Counted from the stretch's first letter, positions 16,901-25,430 are shown. The stretch is DNA of 59,650 nucleotides from Methanomicrobiales archaeon (GCA_025350045.1 JANXYM010000007.1:1-59650); one strand, 5' to 3'. Made by a program: numbers and translations. The notes: a model not told the origin generated them from the letters alone.

Positions 16901-19468
16901 TTACTCCGACAGCACTTTTTTTGCCTGGAACATGGGGTAGAGTAACCGGAGCAGCAGCCCGATAACCAGCACCGATGCGGTCGCAGCCACGATGATGATC
17001 CACTGGCTGAGAGAGAGCGGGACCGTACCGAATATCAGGCCGCCGTACTGGATGATCAGGATCTGTGCGAGGACAACTGCTCCCATCACGACAAAAAATG
17101 TCGGGTTGCCTTTAAAAAATGCCGGCATCTTCCCGTCCAGTGCCCGGCAGTTGATGCCGTTCCAGACTGCGGCGATGATGAACGCAGCAAAGAAGACGGT
17201 ATTGATCTCGGCAGCGGTCGTACCCCCCAGGAACCCGGTGGCGATCTGGAGCATGCCCCCTGTGATGAAGAATGCACCGGTGACAATCACTGATATCCAC
17301 ATGAACGGGGTGATGATCTTGGCATCATGCGGTATAGGCCGGTGCTTCATAAGAGCCGCATGCGGGGCTTCGGAGCAGAGGGCAAAGGCGGCAAGCGTAT
17401 CCATGATGATGTTGATCCAGAGGATCTGGATGATGGTGAACGGTTCAGGGTAGCCCATCACCGATGCGAGGAATACGAGGATACAGGCAGAGAAGTTGAT
17501 CGTAAGCTGGAAGAGTAAGAACCGCTGGATGTTTTCGTAGAGTGAGCGGCCCCATAGGACTGCATTGGTGATCGATCCAAACGAATCATCGAGCAGGATG
17601 ATATCTCTTGCTTCCCGTGCAACTTCGGTTCCGGCAATCCCCATCGCAAGGCCCACATCTGCATGCTTGAGGGCAGGAGCATCATTGGTCCCGTCGCCGG
17701 TCACGGCCACAACTGCCCCGGTCTTCTGGAGGGCGGTGACGAGCAGGAGTTTGTCCATGGGTTCTGCCCGTGCCATCACGTCGAGTCCCTGTGCTGCAGT
17801 GACCTGCTGGTCTTCGGTGAGAGACCGGAACTCCGAACCGGTCACGACCGTACCCTGCTGTAAGATCCCCGCGTCGCGCGCAATCGCCCGTGCGGTCTCC
17901 GGGTTGTCCCCGGTTACCATGCGGACCTTTATACCCGCGCTCTGGCAGCTGGCAACGGAGGCGGCGATATCATCCCTGAGGGGATCGCGGATCCCGACGT
18001 ACCCGTCCCAGGTAAGGCATGTCTCCGTCTCGTCGCCATTGATGACCTCCTTGTGGGCAAAGGCAAGGGTCCGCATGGCCTGCGATGCGAGTTCGCTCAC
18101 CCCGGCAAGATCGGGTTTTGCCGTGCAGAGCCCGCTGATGATCTCGGGTGCACCCTTGACCAGGAGGTAGGATCTTCCCTTCAGGTGAACGACCGTGGAC
18201 ATCCGTTTGCGGTTCCCGTCAAAGAGATACTGTTTTGCAACGGTAGTCTCGTCTCGCAGCTGCTGGTAATCCAGGGCATGTTCCCGTAGCCACCGGTTCA
18301 GGGCCCCTTCGGTCGAATTGCCGATCACCATCACCCTGCCCTCGCGTTCCTCGAGATGTGCGGTGCCGTTGACGGCCGCGTTTAAGATGATCCATTCGAT
18401 TGGTGTGCCTGGGAGATCCCCGGGGTGAACGGGTTTTCCTGCGGACGATGCTACAACTTCCATCTGGTTTTTGGTCAGTGTGCCCGTCTTGTCAGTACAG
18501 ATAGTTGTTGCCGACCCGATCGTTTCGCAGGCAATCAGGCGCCGGACGAGACAGTTGGCCCGGGTCATCTTTCTCATGGCCAGCGAAAGGGAGAGGGCAA
18601 CACTCATCGGGAGGCCTTCGGGAACCGCGGCGACAACGATGACGACAGCGAGCATGATGTAGTGCAGGAGGTGGTTGGCGGTCGCGATGTTGATCCCGGT
18701 GATCTCCCCGAACATAAGGCCCCGGATGAAGAGGGTGCCAAAGATGAGTATGGCCATCGTGTACCCGAACCTGCTGATGATGCCGGCAAGGGCTTCGAGT
18801 TTCTGTTCAAGGGGTGTCTGGGTGGCGTGATCGATTCCCAGCGAGGCTGCTATCAGTCCCATCTGGGCTGAGTCGCCTACTGCTGCTGCGATCATGCGAC
18901 CTTTGCCCGCGGTCACAAACGCGCCTTTTAAGACCCGGGCCTGTACATCTTTCCTTACTGGCTCGCTCTCTCCGGTGAAGGCTGATTCATCGCTGTATAT
19001 GTCGTCCGATGCTGAGAGATACCCGTCGGCCGGGACGGCATCGCCGGCTTCGAGCAGAATGAGATCGCCCACCACGATGTCGCGGGCGGGAACCGATGTG
19101 GGGTGCCCGTCCCGAATTGCCTTGACCCCCATGTCATCCCGCTGGGCGTTTAATATGTCGAATTCCTTGCTGCTCCGGTATTCATTGAAAAACGCAATGC
19201 CGGTTGCGAGCAGGATTGCAAGGATGATCCCTATGGTATCCAGAAAACCGCTGCCCTGCACAAGTGAGACTACCAGGGAGATGGTGACAGCGAGGAGCAG
19301 GATCTTGATGATCGGATCATCAAAATGTTGTAAGTATTCTTTCCAGAGGGATTCCCGGACGGGAGGCGTCATCGCATTGGCGCCGTATTTCTTCCGGAAC
19401 TCTTCGACCCGGGAGGATAGCAGGCCGGAATCGCCGGCCAGCCTGATAATTTCTTCGAATGTCAGCAT
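16901..19468 (-). CDS. P-type Ca2+-transporting ATPase (PMCA/PMR1-like)
   Basis: An ATP-driven cation exporter of 855 residues. In order: cation-ATPase N-terminal domain, membrane helices 1-2, actuator domain with SDESAFTGESEPV, helix 4 with the Ca-ATPase motif VPEGLPMS, and phosphorylation motif ICTDKTGTLTKNQ (phospho-aspartate D326). The nucleotide-binding domain with KGAPE, the hinge TGDGTNDAPALK, and six C-terminal helices (TINFSACILVFLAS, NIIMDTLAAFAL) follow. The PEGLP motif and C-terminal helices point to Ca2+ rather than heavy metals. ATG 19468 has AAAGGA upstream; the 112-residue in-frame extension to 19804 is poorly conserved and rejected. It stands alone. Confidence 0.93.
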   Translation of the reverse strand: MLTFEEIIRLAGDSGLLSSRVEEFRKKYGANAMTPPVRESLWKEYLQHFDDPIIKILLLAVTISLVVSLVQGSGFLDTIGIILAILLATGIAFFNEYRSSKEFDILNAQRDDMGVKAIRDGHPTSVPARDIVVGDLILLEAGDAVPADGYLSASDDIYSDESAFTGESEPVRKDVQARVLKGAFVTAGKGRMIAAAVGDSAQMGLIAASLGIDHATQTPLEQKLEALAGIISRFGYTMAILIFGTLFIRGLMFGEITGINIATANHLLHYIMLAVVIVVAAVPEGLPMSVALSLSLAMRKMTRANCLVRRLIACETIGSATTICTDKTGTLTKNQMEVVASSAGKPVHPGDLPGTPIEWIILNAAVNGTAHLEEREGRVMVIGNSTEGALNRWLREHALDYQQLRDETTVAKQYLFDGNRKRMSTVVHLKGRSYLLVKGAPEIISGLCTAKPDLAGVSELASQAMRTLAFAHKEVINGDETETCLTWDGYVGIRDPLRDDIAASVASCQSAGIKVRMVTGDNPETARAIARDAGILQQGTVVTGSEFRSLTEDQQVTAAQGLDVMARAEPMDKLLLVTALQKTGAVVAVTGDGTNDAPALKHADVGLAMGIAGTEVAREARDIILLDDSFGSITNAVLWGRSLYENIQRFLLFQLTINFSACILVFLASVMGYPEPFTIIQILWINIIMDTLAAFALCSEAPHAALMKHRPIPHDAKIITPFMWISVIVTGAFFITGGMLQIATGFLGGTTAAEINTVFFAAFIIAAVWNGINCRALDGKMPAFFKGNPTFFVVMGAVVLAQILIIQYGGLIFGTVPLSLSQWIIIVAATASVLVIGLLLRLLYPMFQAKKVLSE

Positions 19469-19643
19469 TGTTATAGTGTCCTTTCTGGTTATGGAATGAA
19501 ATGCAAATGCAGTATGTAGTGGGCTCTTCCGGACTATAATCCCGATTATGGAAGTACCCTTCCGGCAACCCGTCCGTGAGCCAACTCTGGAAAGTGATCC
19601 CGCTTTTGTCTCTCTCGCGGGGGAATGGTAATAAAAAAAAGGA

Positions 19644-20078
19644 TTAGATCGTGGTATCGATGATCGGTCTGTGTGAACCATCCGAGAAGTAGCCGGTGAT
19701 ATATACACGGTCTTTGCCTTCAAACGACCCAGCGATAGTGCGTGAATTCCCGTACTGGATCGGCGTTGTCGCCAGCCGTGAACCCCAGGCCTCGGTTTTC
19801 GCATTCCCGTTACTGTCCGTGATGGTGATCTCCAGTTCCACGAGTTTATCCGTCTGCGGGCTTCCCGGGTAGGCGATGACGATGTGCGATGCGTCGGGCT
19901 GTGAAATAATTACAACCTGATTACCAGCCGCCGGTGATGCTGATGGTCCGGCAGCGGGTGTTGCCGGGGAACCCGCAGGCTGCTGCATACAACCACAGGA
20001 CAGGAGCAGAAGTGAAATCACGGCAAGAAAACAGAGGATCCGTATTCCTTTTCCGCGATGGAGTAATCCCTTTGTCAT
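19644..20078 (-). CDS. Small lipoprotein of unknown function
   Basis: 144 residues. A hydrophobic signal ends in the lipobox LSCGC, so C30 is the likely lipidated residue. A Pro/Ala/Ser/Gly-rich linker of about 20 residues follows, then a compact beta-rich domain (QVVIISQPDASHIVIAY, VELEITITDSNG, DRVYITGYFSDGS). Methanogens carry many such anchored beta-sandwich proteins. I cannot name a family. It is transcribed towards the Ca2+-ATPase with 175 nt between them; a stand-alone gene is likely. Confidence 0.7.
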   Translation of the reverse strand: MTKGLLHRGKGIRILCFLAVISLLLLSCGCMQQPAGSPATPAAGPSASPAAGNQVVIISQPDASHIVIAYPGSPQTDKLVELEITITDSNGNAKTEAWGSRLATTPIQYGNSRTIAGSFEGKDRVYITGYFSDGSHRPIIDTTI

Positions 20079-20244
20079 AGGAAAACATTCGGCTCTTGGT
20101 TTTTATTAACATTCCCTTATCGTGTTCCGGCGAAAAAAAGGATTTGGATCCTGCAAAAGAACCCCTGCCATGTCAGATGTTCGCAGGGATCCTGTCGCCC
20201 GGAAAGTAGCAGTTGTTTACTCAAATGAGAATAGATAGAATTTG

Positions 20245-20492
20245 GGCTCTATTGAAAACCTCTTTTTCCGGTGTCGGCCTATTTTCATTCAGCTACTAAG
20301 AGGGTGACCCCCTCTCTCCCCCTGAGGGGGAGGCAGCCCAAGGAGAGCACCCCCTTGACCCCCGGTTTTTCATCGACCTTCTGTGGGCTATCGTTATATT
20401 GGGGTATATCCGAACGGCGGGGGCTTAAAGCACGAAGTGCAAAGATTCCCAAAGAGCGACTGCATGTTTCTCTTAAGGGTTTCAACAGAGCC
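20245..20492 (+). mobile_element. MITE-like element E3 with target duplication
   Basis: The best preserved copy, 248 bp. Left end GGCTCTATTGAAAACC and right end GGGTTTCAACAGAGCC are inverted complements with a single mismatch in the outer 13. The 8 bp to the left (AGAATTTG, 20237-20244) and right (GGAATTTG, 20493-20500) match at 7 positions. This fits an 8-bp target duplication as made by IS6-family transposases. Inside is a perfect CTCCCCC-TGA-GGGGGAG hairpin. No transposase is encoded. Confidence 0.75.
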
Positions 20493-20571
20493 GGAATTTG
20501 TTAAAAAACCTGCCGGGTATGAATACCCCTCGTATTATCGTAAAACTGATATACAGAGATCTTTCATATAT

Positions 20572-20739
20572 ATGAGGAAAATGACTCATACCTGCCCCGT
20601 CTGTGGAAAAGCAGAACACCTTGTCTGTGATGATGACCTTGGCGAGGAAGGGATGTTTTATTCCTGTCACGAACCCCGTGGGGGCTGCGGTTCGACGTTC
20701 AGGATTACGTCAAACGGTGATTGTGTCGATATCTTCTGA
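20572..20739 (+). CDS. Small zinc-ribbon protein
   Basis: About 55 residues. HTCPVCGKAEHLVC forms a CxxC knuckle and YSCHEPRGGCGSTF supplies a second Cys pair (C-x6-C), so one structural zinc site is likely. The protein ends NGDCVDIF. Such minimal zinc ribbons in archaea may act as nucleic-acid or protein adaptors; no specific function can be assigned. ATG 20572 and ATG 20581 are both possible; GAGG at 20574-20577 lies very close to the second. It starts 80 nt after element E3, which may have displaced its original promoter. Confidence 0.6.
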   Translation: MRKMTHTCPVCGKAEHLVCDDDLGEEGMFYSCHEPRGGCGSTFRITSNGDCVDIF

Positions 20740-20798
20740 TGGAACGTTTCTAATTTTTTTACCGGATAGCACGAGTTGTCTAAAAAAGAATGGTTTTT

Positions 20799-21047
20799 TC
20801 AGCTTGCCATGACGGTCATCGAAAAGCTGGTCTCATTACCGGTCGCGGGTTCCCATGACCGCATGGGGACAGCATTGCTCTTCTGCTCTCCTGGTGTGGT
20901 TGCTTTGATCTTCCAGATGCGGGTTCCCCTGGCACCCATGAGTTTCCCGGTCGTATCGGATGATGTATACGTGTCGTCCGTCACCCTCAGCCCGGGCGTG
21001 AAGAATTTAAAAAAAATTCCCTTGGGCATTTTTCGCAAAAAGCTCAT
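20799..21047 (-). pseudogene. Truncated chagasin-like (I42) protease inhibitor
   Basis: The C-terminal ~65 residues read as an I42 inhibitor: FTPGLRVTDDTYTSSD, then GARGTRIWKIKATTPGEQ, then RSWEPATGNETSFSMTV, with the conserved WEP of the FG loop. The N-terminal half, which should hold the NPTTG inhibitory loop, is missing and replaced by a short unrelated lead (MSFLRKMPKG). The break lies next to the promoter of the ArsR-flavodoxin gene. An intact I42 domain is about 110 residues, so this is a remnant. Poly-T on its coding strand (RC of 21008-21016) is part of the truncated lead. Confidence 0.6.
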
Positions 21048-21071
21048 ATAAGTGTATAAGCAAACACTTAT
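21045..21071 (+). promoter_or_regulatory. TATA box with overlapping 8-8-8 operator palindrome
   Basis: CATATAA (21045-21051) is a good TATA box 30 nt before the ATG at 21081, implying a very short leader. ATAAGTGT (21048-21055) and ACACTTAT (21064-21071) are perfect inverted complements separated by 8 nt. They overlap the TATA box and initiation region. ArsR/SmtB dimers bind such AT-rich dyads, so autorepression by the downstream gene product is the natural reading. Confidence 0.6.
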
Positions 21072-21080
21072 TCAGACTCC

Positions 21081-21983
21081 ATGGACTCCTGCAACAAGTG
21101 TAAAGAATGCAACAAGCTCTGCGAGATTGTCCCGGTTATGGCCGGGACGTTCAAGGCGCTTGGCGATCTCACCCGCCTCCAGATCATCTACCTGCTTGCC
21201 ACCGATACGAGCAGCACGCTGGGCGTGGGAGAACTTGCCGTCCGGCTCGGCATCTCGCAGCCCGCTGTCTCCCAGCACTTAAAGACGCTCAGGAACGAAG
21301 GGCTTGTCGATTCACGGCGGGAAGGATTCTATGTCTACTATACGATCAACTGCGAGCGGATCGTGCAGTTCCGGGAACATTTCGAGCTGATGTACTCCTG
21401 TGTCATGGAGAACTGCAGCCGGGAACTGGTCCGGAAATCAACCCGCGAGCGGATCTTGAAAGCGTGCGTGATCTTCTACTCCTACACCGGGGTGACACGG
21501 GGAATTGCAGAAGGGATCCGGAATTCCAGCGGGTGCGATCTCATTGAAGTAAAGACGCAGCACGAGTACTCGGCTTTTACTGCGTACACCACGGGGGTCC
21601 TGCGGTCCCGCAAGGGGTCCTGCGATGCGATTGTTCCAAAAGAGATCGATGTCTCGCAGTACGACCTGCTCATCTTCGGCACTCCCGTCTGGGCCTGGAA
21701 GCCGGCACCTGCCATGAATGCCGCGGTGCAGGCGCTCCGGGGCTGCGAAGGCAAGATGGCCGTAACCTTTGTGACCTGTTGCGACAAGCCCGGTGAAGCA
21801 CTCCCGCTCCTGAACAAGGCCCTCTCGGAGCGGGGAGTCGATGTGATGGCAGAGATCTGCCTGACTCCGGAAGATACGAAAAACCCTGCGGTGGGAAATG
21901 AACTTCTCAGCCGGATTGCCGCAGCGTTCCCCCCGGAATTACCCGTGAAGCATGAACTGCTGATGGAAAAAAAGATGAAGTGA
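21081..21983 (+). CDS. ArsR-type regulator fused to a flavodoxin domain, with N-terminal Cys4 motif
   Basis: 300 residues, three parts. Residues 4-14 hold C4-x2-C7-x2-C10-x3-C14, the spacing of a [4Fe-4S] ferredoxin motif. Residues ~20-100 are a winged helix of the ArsR/SmtB type (FKALGDLTRLQIIYLL; recognition helix QPAVSQHLKTL; wing VDSRREGFYVYYTI). Residues ~128-285 are a flavodoxin-like domain (VIFYSYTGVTRG phosphate loop; FGTPVWAWKPAP; VTFVTCCDKPGEA). It is most like the stand-alone flavodoxin next door, so the fusion probably arose by duplication in place. It heads a nine-gene row. A redox- or flavin-responsive repressor is inferred, not shown. Confidence 0.88.
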   Translation: MDSCNKCKECNKLCEIVPVMAGTFKALGDLTRLQIIYLLATDTSSTLGVGELAVRLGISQPAVSQHLKTLRNEGLVDSRREGFYVYYTINCERIVQFREHFELMYSCVMENCSRELVRKSTRERILKACVIFYSYTGVTRGIAEGIRNSSGCDLIEVKTQHEYSAFTAYTTGVLRSRKGSCDAIVPKEIDVSQYDLLIFGTPVWAWKPAPAMNAAVQALRGCEGKMAVTFVTCCDKPGEALPLLNKALSERGVDVMAEICLTPEDTKNPAVGNELLSRIAAAFPPELPVKHELLMEKKMK

Positions 21984-21987
21984 GATC

Positions 21988-22470
21988 ATGAAAACAAGCA
22001 TTATTTATCATTCGTATTCCGGGGTCACCCGGGGAGTTGCAGAACAGATCCAGAAAGCCTGTGACGGCGATCTCGTTGAAGTGAGATCCAAAGAGTATTC
22101 CTCCCGGCTCACCGCCTACACGATCGGCTGTTATCGTGCGATGAAGGGCATGTGCGATCGCATTGAACCCGAGACCCTCGATGTCTCATCGTATGATTGC
22201 ATTGTGATCGGCACACCGGTCTGGGCCGGGAGGGCAACACCCGCGATCAATGCTGCGGTTGCAGCCCTGGCAGGGTGCGAAGGGAAAAAAGCGATCATCT
22301 ATGCAACCTGCGGGGGAAATGCACAAGAGACCACGCCGATCCTGAAAAAAGCCCTTGAGGCACGGGGAGTGACGGTTGCCGGTGAATTTGTATTCGATAA
22401 AGCCGGTGTAAAGGATCCCGGGCGGATGAGCGCGATGATTGCCAGGATTAAAGCAACGGGAACTGAGTGA
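21988..22470 (+). CDS. Flavodoxin family protein
   Basis: A 160-residue FMN-binding electron carrier by homology. The phosphate-binding loop is YHSYSGVTRGVAEQI (residues ~7-21), the isoalloxazine loop VIGTPVWAGRATPAI, and the third loop IYATCGGNAQETTP. Its sequence parallels the flavodoxin half of the upstream regulator almost block by block. It starts 4 nt after that gene, and the next gene overlaps its stop, so it is in the same transcript. The partner donor and acceptor are unknown; the neighbouring ferredoxin-flavodoxin proteins are candidates. Confidence 0.9.
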   Translation: MKTSIIYHSYSGVTRGVAEQIQKACDGDLVEVRSKEYSSRLTAYTIGCYRAMKGMCDRIEPETLDVSSYDCIVIGTPVWAGRATPAINAAVAALAGCEGKKAIIYATCGGNAQETTPILKKALEARGVTVAGEFVFDKAGVKDPGRMSAMIARIKATGTE

Positions 22471-23261
22471 TGAAGACCATCATCTACTACTTCACCGGTA
22501 CCGGTAACTCGCTGGCCGCTGCAAAGAAGATGGCAGCAGCTCTTGGGGATTGCGAGCTCGTACCGATCGCATATCTTAAGGATACCCAGGGCACGATCAC
22601 TCCGGCCGCTGAACGAGTCGGTATCATCTGCCCGGTCTATTTTTCCGGCCTGCCGGTGATGGTGGACAATTTCGCACAAAGGCTCGATCTCTCCGGTTCG
22701 CAGTACCTATTCTCCGTAGTCACACTGGGTGGTTCGGGAGGATCGTCGACCCTGCACCAGCTTGACGATATTCTCCGGAAGCGCAAGGGCCGCGGGCTGG
22801 ATGCCGGGTTCATGGTGATGATGCCCGGCAACTATATCCTGATGTACGGTTCCCCGGCCGGGGAAAAACGGGAAAAACTTCTCGCCATTGCCGATGAACA
22901 GCTCACGGCAATCACCGGGACCGTCTCACGGTGCGGGAAACAGGAACTGCCTTCTTCGTTCTTTGCAAACCTGGTTCATACCCTGATGTATTCCCGGTTT
23001 GCATCCCATGTTCATGACGATGACCGGAAATTCTCGGTCCGTGAAATCTGCACCTCATGCGGGACCTGTGCGGCGGTCTGCCCGGCGGAAAATATCGAAC
23101 TGGTTGAGGGAAAACCGGTCTGGAAACATCACTGCGAGCTCTGCTGCGGGTGCATCCACCTCTGCCCGGTACAGGCGATCCAGGCAGGACGAGGTACTGA
23201 GAAGAGAGAGCGGTACCGGAACCCGTCGGTTACCCTCGCGGACCTGAAACGGAGATTATGA
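22470..23261 (+). CDS. EFR1-type flavodoxin/2[4Fe-4S] ferredoxin fusion, first copy
   Basis: 263 residues. The N-terminal ~155 are flavodoxin-like (YYFTGTGNSLAAAKKMA; ICPVYFSGLPVMV; VTLGGSGGSS). The C-terminus holds two clusters: CTSCGTCAAVCP and CELCCGCIHLCP. Combining FMN and two iron-sulfur clusters suits splitting or joining one- and two-electron steps. The same architecture recurs twice downstream. ATG 22470 overlaps the previous stop by one base (TGATG) and matches the start of its paralogues (MKTIIYYFTGTGN); a GTG at 22467 is in frame. Confidence 0.9.
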   Translation: MKTIIYYFTGTGNSLAAAKKMAAALGDCELVPIAYLKDTQGTITPAAERVGIICPVYFSGLPVMVDNFAQRLDLSGSQYLFSVVTLGGSGGSSTLHQLDDILRKRKGRGLDAGFMVMMPGNYILMYGSPAGEKREKLLAIADEQLTAITGTVSRCGKQELPSSFFANLVHTLMYSRFASHVHDDDRKFSVREICTSCGTCAAVCPAENIELVEGKPVWKHHCELCCGCIHLCPVQAIQAGRGTEKRERYRNPSVTLADLKRRL

Positions 23262-23268
23262 GAAGACC

Positions 23269-24073
23269 ATGAAGACCATCATCTATTATTTTACCGGCAC
23301 CGGCAATTCACTGGCTGCTGCAAAGAAGATCGCCGCACTCCTGGGAGACTGCGAGCTGGTACCGATCGCATCGCTGCAGGATATCCCCGGAGCGATCACG
23401 ACGGAGGCAGACCGGATCGGGATTGTCTGCCCGGTCTATGATGCGGGGATCCCGGTCATTGTCGCCGAATTCGCCGGAAGGCTCAATCTCCCGTGCAGGG
23501 TACGTGTTCGGTATTGTCACCATGGCAAGGATCGGCGTATCAGCCCTCCACCAGCTCAACGGCTTATTCCGCAGACGGCAGGGCAGGGGGCTTGACGCTG
23601 CCTTTGCGGTAGTAATGCCCGGCAATTTTCCACCGGTCGGTAAGTCGTGCCGGGTAGCACCCGATGATCCTGTCCTTACCGCAGCAGATACACGCCTCAC
23701 GGAGATTGCCGGCATTATCGACAGGGGCCTGGTCGTCCCTCCTGGATTCTCGCCCTTATCGTCACTGATCCACATGCTTTCGTATGGATCCTTCTCCCGG
23801 ACAGTGCGCAGCTCCGACAAGGCATTTTCCGTATCTGATGCCTGCACGTCCTGCGGGACCTGCGTGAAGGTCTGCCCGGTGGAAAACCTCACGATGGTGA
23901 AAGACCGGCCATCCTGGCTGCACCACTGTGAGTGCTGCTGTGCCTGCCTGCACTTCTGCCCGGTCGAAGCGATAGATCTCAACGTGATGCAGGGCACGAA
24001 AGGGAGGGGCCGGTACCGGCACCCGGACCTGAAGCTCGAGGACATGAAGGCCCAGCGGGGAAATGAACCATAG
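23269..24073 (+). pseudogene. EFR1-type flavodoxin/ferredoxin fusion, second copy, frameshifted
   Basis: The first ~75 codons (MKTIIYYFTGTGNSLAAAKK...AGRLNLP) are in one frame. The rest (GYVFGIVTMARIG...VVMPGNF...CTSCGTCVKVCP...CECCCACLHFCP...) is in the next frame. The switch lies at about 23490-23500; dropping one base there restores a continuous protein of about 267 residues colinear with the neighbouring copies. No slippery heptamer is evident, so this is a real +1 mutation or a sequencing error rather than programmed frameshifting. The rest is free of stops and well conserved, so the lesion is recent. Confidence 0.75.
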
Positions 24074-24109
24074 CGGTGGAACAGGAAAATTAGCAGAAAC
24101 GGTAATAAA

Positions 24110-24661
24110 ATGGAAACGAATGGAAAAGTGCCCGGGGATCCGTTGCCAAAGAATGCTCTCGTTGTTGTGTTTTCCTATCATCACAACAATACGGAGAAGA
24201 TCGCTCACATCATCGCAAACGTGCTTGCTGCACCGGTAAAAACGCCGCAGGAGGTCAGGCCTGAAGAGATCGTGGAGTACGATCTGGTAGGTTTTGGTTC
24301 AGGGATCTACAGTGCGACATTCGATGCCTCCCTCCTCAACCTTGCCGACCGGCTGCCGCAGGTGAACAACAAAAAAGTATTCCTCTTCTCGACCTATGGA
24401 GCTCCCGCCTTTGTGGCCAACCGGGAATTCATTGAAAAGAACCACGCGCAGATCCGGGAAAAACTCAGGGCGAAAGGGTACACGGTCATTGGTGAATTCG
24501 GGTGTGCTGGGTGGAACACGAACAGTTTCTTAAAATATTTCGGGGGTCTTAATAAGGGTAAACCCGATACCCATGACCTCCGGAATGCAGAAGCGTTTGC
24601 CCGGAACCTGCTGTTGCTTACCGGTATCGGGAATAAGAACACAACTTGGAAATTACCATGA
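24110..24661 (+). CDS. Flavodoxin domain protein, divergent
   Basis: 183 residues. VVVFSYHHNNTEKIAHII replaces the usual T/S-x-T-G-x-T phosphate loop, VGFGSGIYSATFDASLL gives the second loop, and FLFSTYGAPAFVANREFI the third. The C-terminal part (VIGEFGCAGWNTNSFLKYFGGLNKGKPD) resembles flavodoxins annotated near reductive enzymes in methanogens. It differs from the other flavodoxins here and is not a recent duplicate. It begins 36 nt after the frameshifted gene and its TGA overlaps the next ATG (ATGA), so it is in the same operon. Confidence 0.85.
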   Translation: METNGKVPGDPLPKNALVVVFSYHHNNTEKIAHIIANVLAAPVKTPQEVRPEEIVEYDLVGFGSGIYSATFDASLLNLADRLPQVNNKKVFLFSTYGAPAFVANREFIEKNHAQIREKLRAKGYTVIGEFGCAGWNTNSFLKYFGGLNKGKPDTHDLRNAEAFARNLLLLTGIGNKNTTWKLP

Positions 24662-25416
24662 CAGAAAACGTGACAACCCCGTCCGCGTCATCACGCCAGA
24701 AATTCCGGAAATGGCTCCTTGTCCTTTCCTTTGTTCTCCTGCCCATCACGCTCGTGTACATCTCGCCCATCATCATCCTGATGGGAGCAGCGGAAGGGAT
24801 CGCCACTGGCAGCATGATCCTCTTCATTGCGAATTTCTTTCTCTCGCTCGTTGTAGCCCGGCTCTGGTGCGGCTGGCTCTGCCCGATGGGGGCCTGGCAG
24901 GAGATCTGTTCGCCGGTCATGAAACACACCGTTCAGGAGGGCTGGCGCAACTCGGTCAAGTACCTTGTCACGGCGCTCTGGCTTGCCCTGCTCGCATTCC
25001 TCTTTTTTCGTGCCGGGGGAATCCGTGCGGTTAATCCCTTCTACAGCACCGATCATGGGCTGTCGATCACGTCTCTTGCACCCGTGGTTGTGGTGATCGT
25101 TATCTTTGCCCTGATCTTCACAGTCGCGTACTTCATGGGTCGGCGCGGGTTCTGCCATGTCTTCTGCCCGGTTGCGGCCCTGATGATCGCCGGCCGGAAG
25201 ATCCGGAACCTCATCGGGTGGCCGGCCCTGCAGCTGGATGCCGATGCCTCCCGCTGCATTGACTGCAACAGGTGTTCCCGTGAATGCCCGATGGGACTCG
25301 ATGTCCACGACATGGTCCGGGAAGAGAAGATGGAGAATGCGGAGTGCATCGTCTGTGCAGGCTGTGCCGATACCTGCCCGGAAGGTGCCATCCGGTATGG
25401 ATGGGCGCGAAAATGA
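24658..25416 (+). CDS. NapH-like membrane polyferredoxin
   Basis: 252 residues. Membrane helices lie at about 20-50, 60-80, 105-125 and 140-165. Two membrane-proximal motifs CGWLCP and CHVFCP are diagnostic of the NapH/NosR/CcoG group. Two C-terminal [4Fe-4S] sites follow: CIDCNRCSRECP and CIVCAGCADTCP. Family members pass electrons across or along the membrane from quinol-like carriers; methanogens have methanophenazine or membrane ferredoxin routes instead, so the donor is open. It would tether the otherwise soluble island to the membrane. ATG 24658 overlaps the previous stop by 4 nt. Confidence 0.88.
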   Translation: MTENVTTPSASSRQKFRKWLLVLSFVLLPITLVYISPIIILMGAAEGIATGSMILFIANFFLSLVVARLWCGWLCPMGAWQEICSPVMKHTVQEGWRNSVKYLVTALWLALLAFLFFRAGGIRAVNPFYSTDHGLSITSLAPVVVVIVIFALIFTVAYFMGRRGFCHVFCPVAALMIAGRKIRNLIGWPALQLDADASRCIDCNRCSRECPMGLDVHDMVREEKMENAECIVCAGCADTCPEGAIRYGWARK

Positions 25417-25430
25417 GGGGCCGGTGAATC

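Noticed and set aside
23485-23505. Programmed frameshift in the second EFR1 gene
   Set aside because: No slippery heptamer or downstream structure stands out, and the paralogues need no frameshift.
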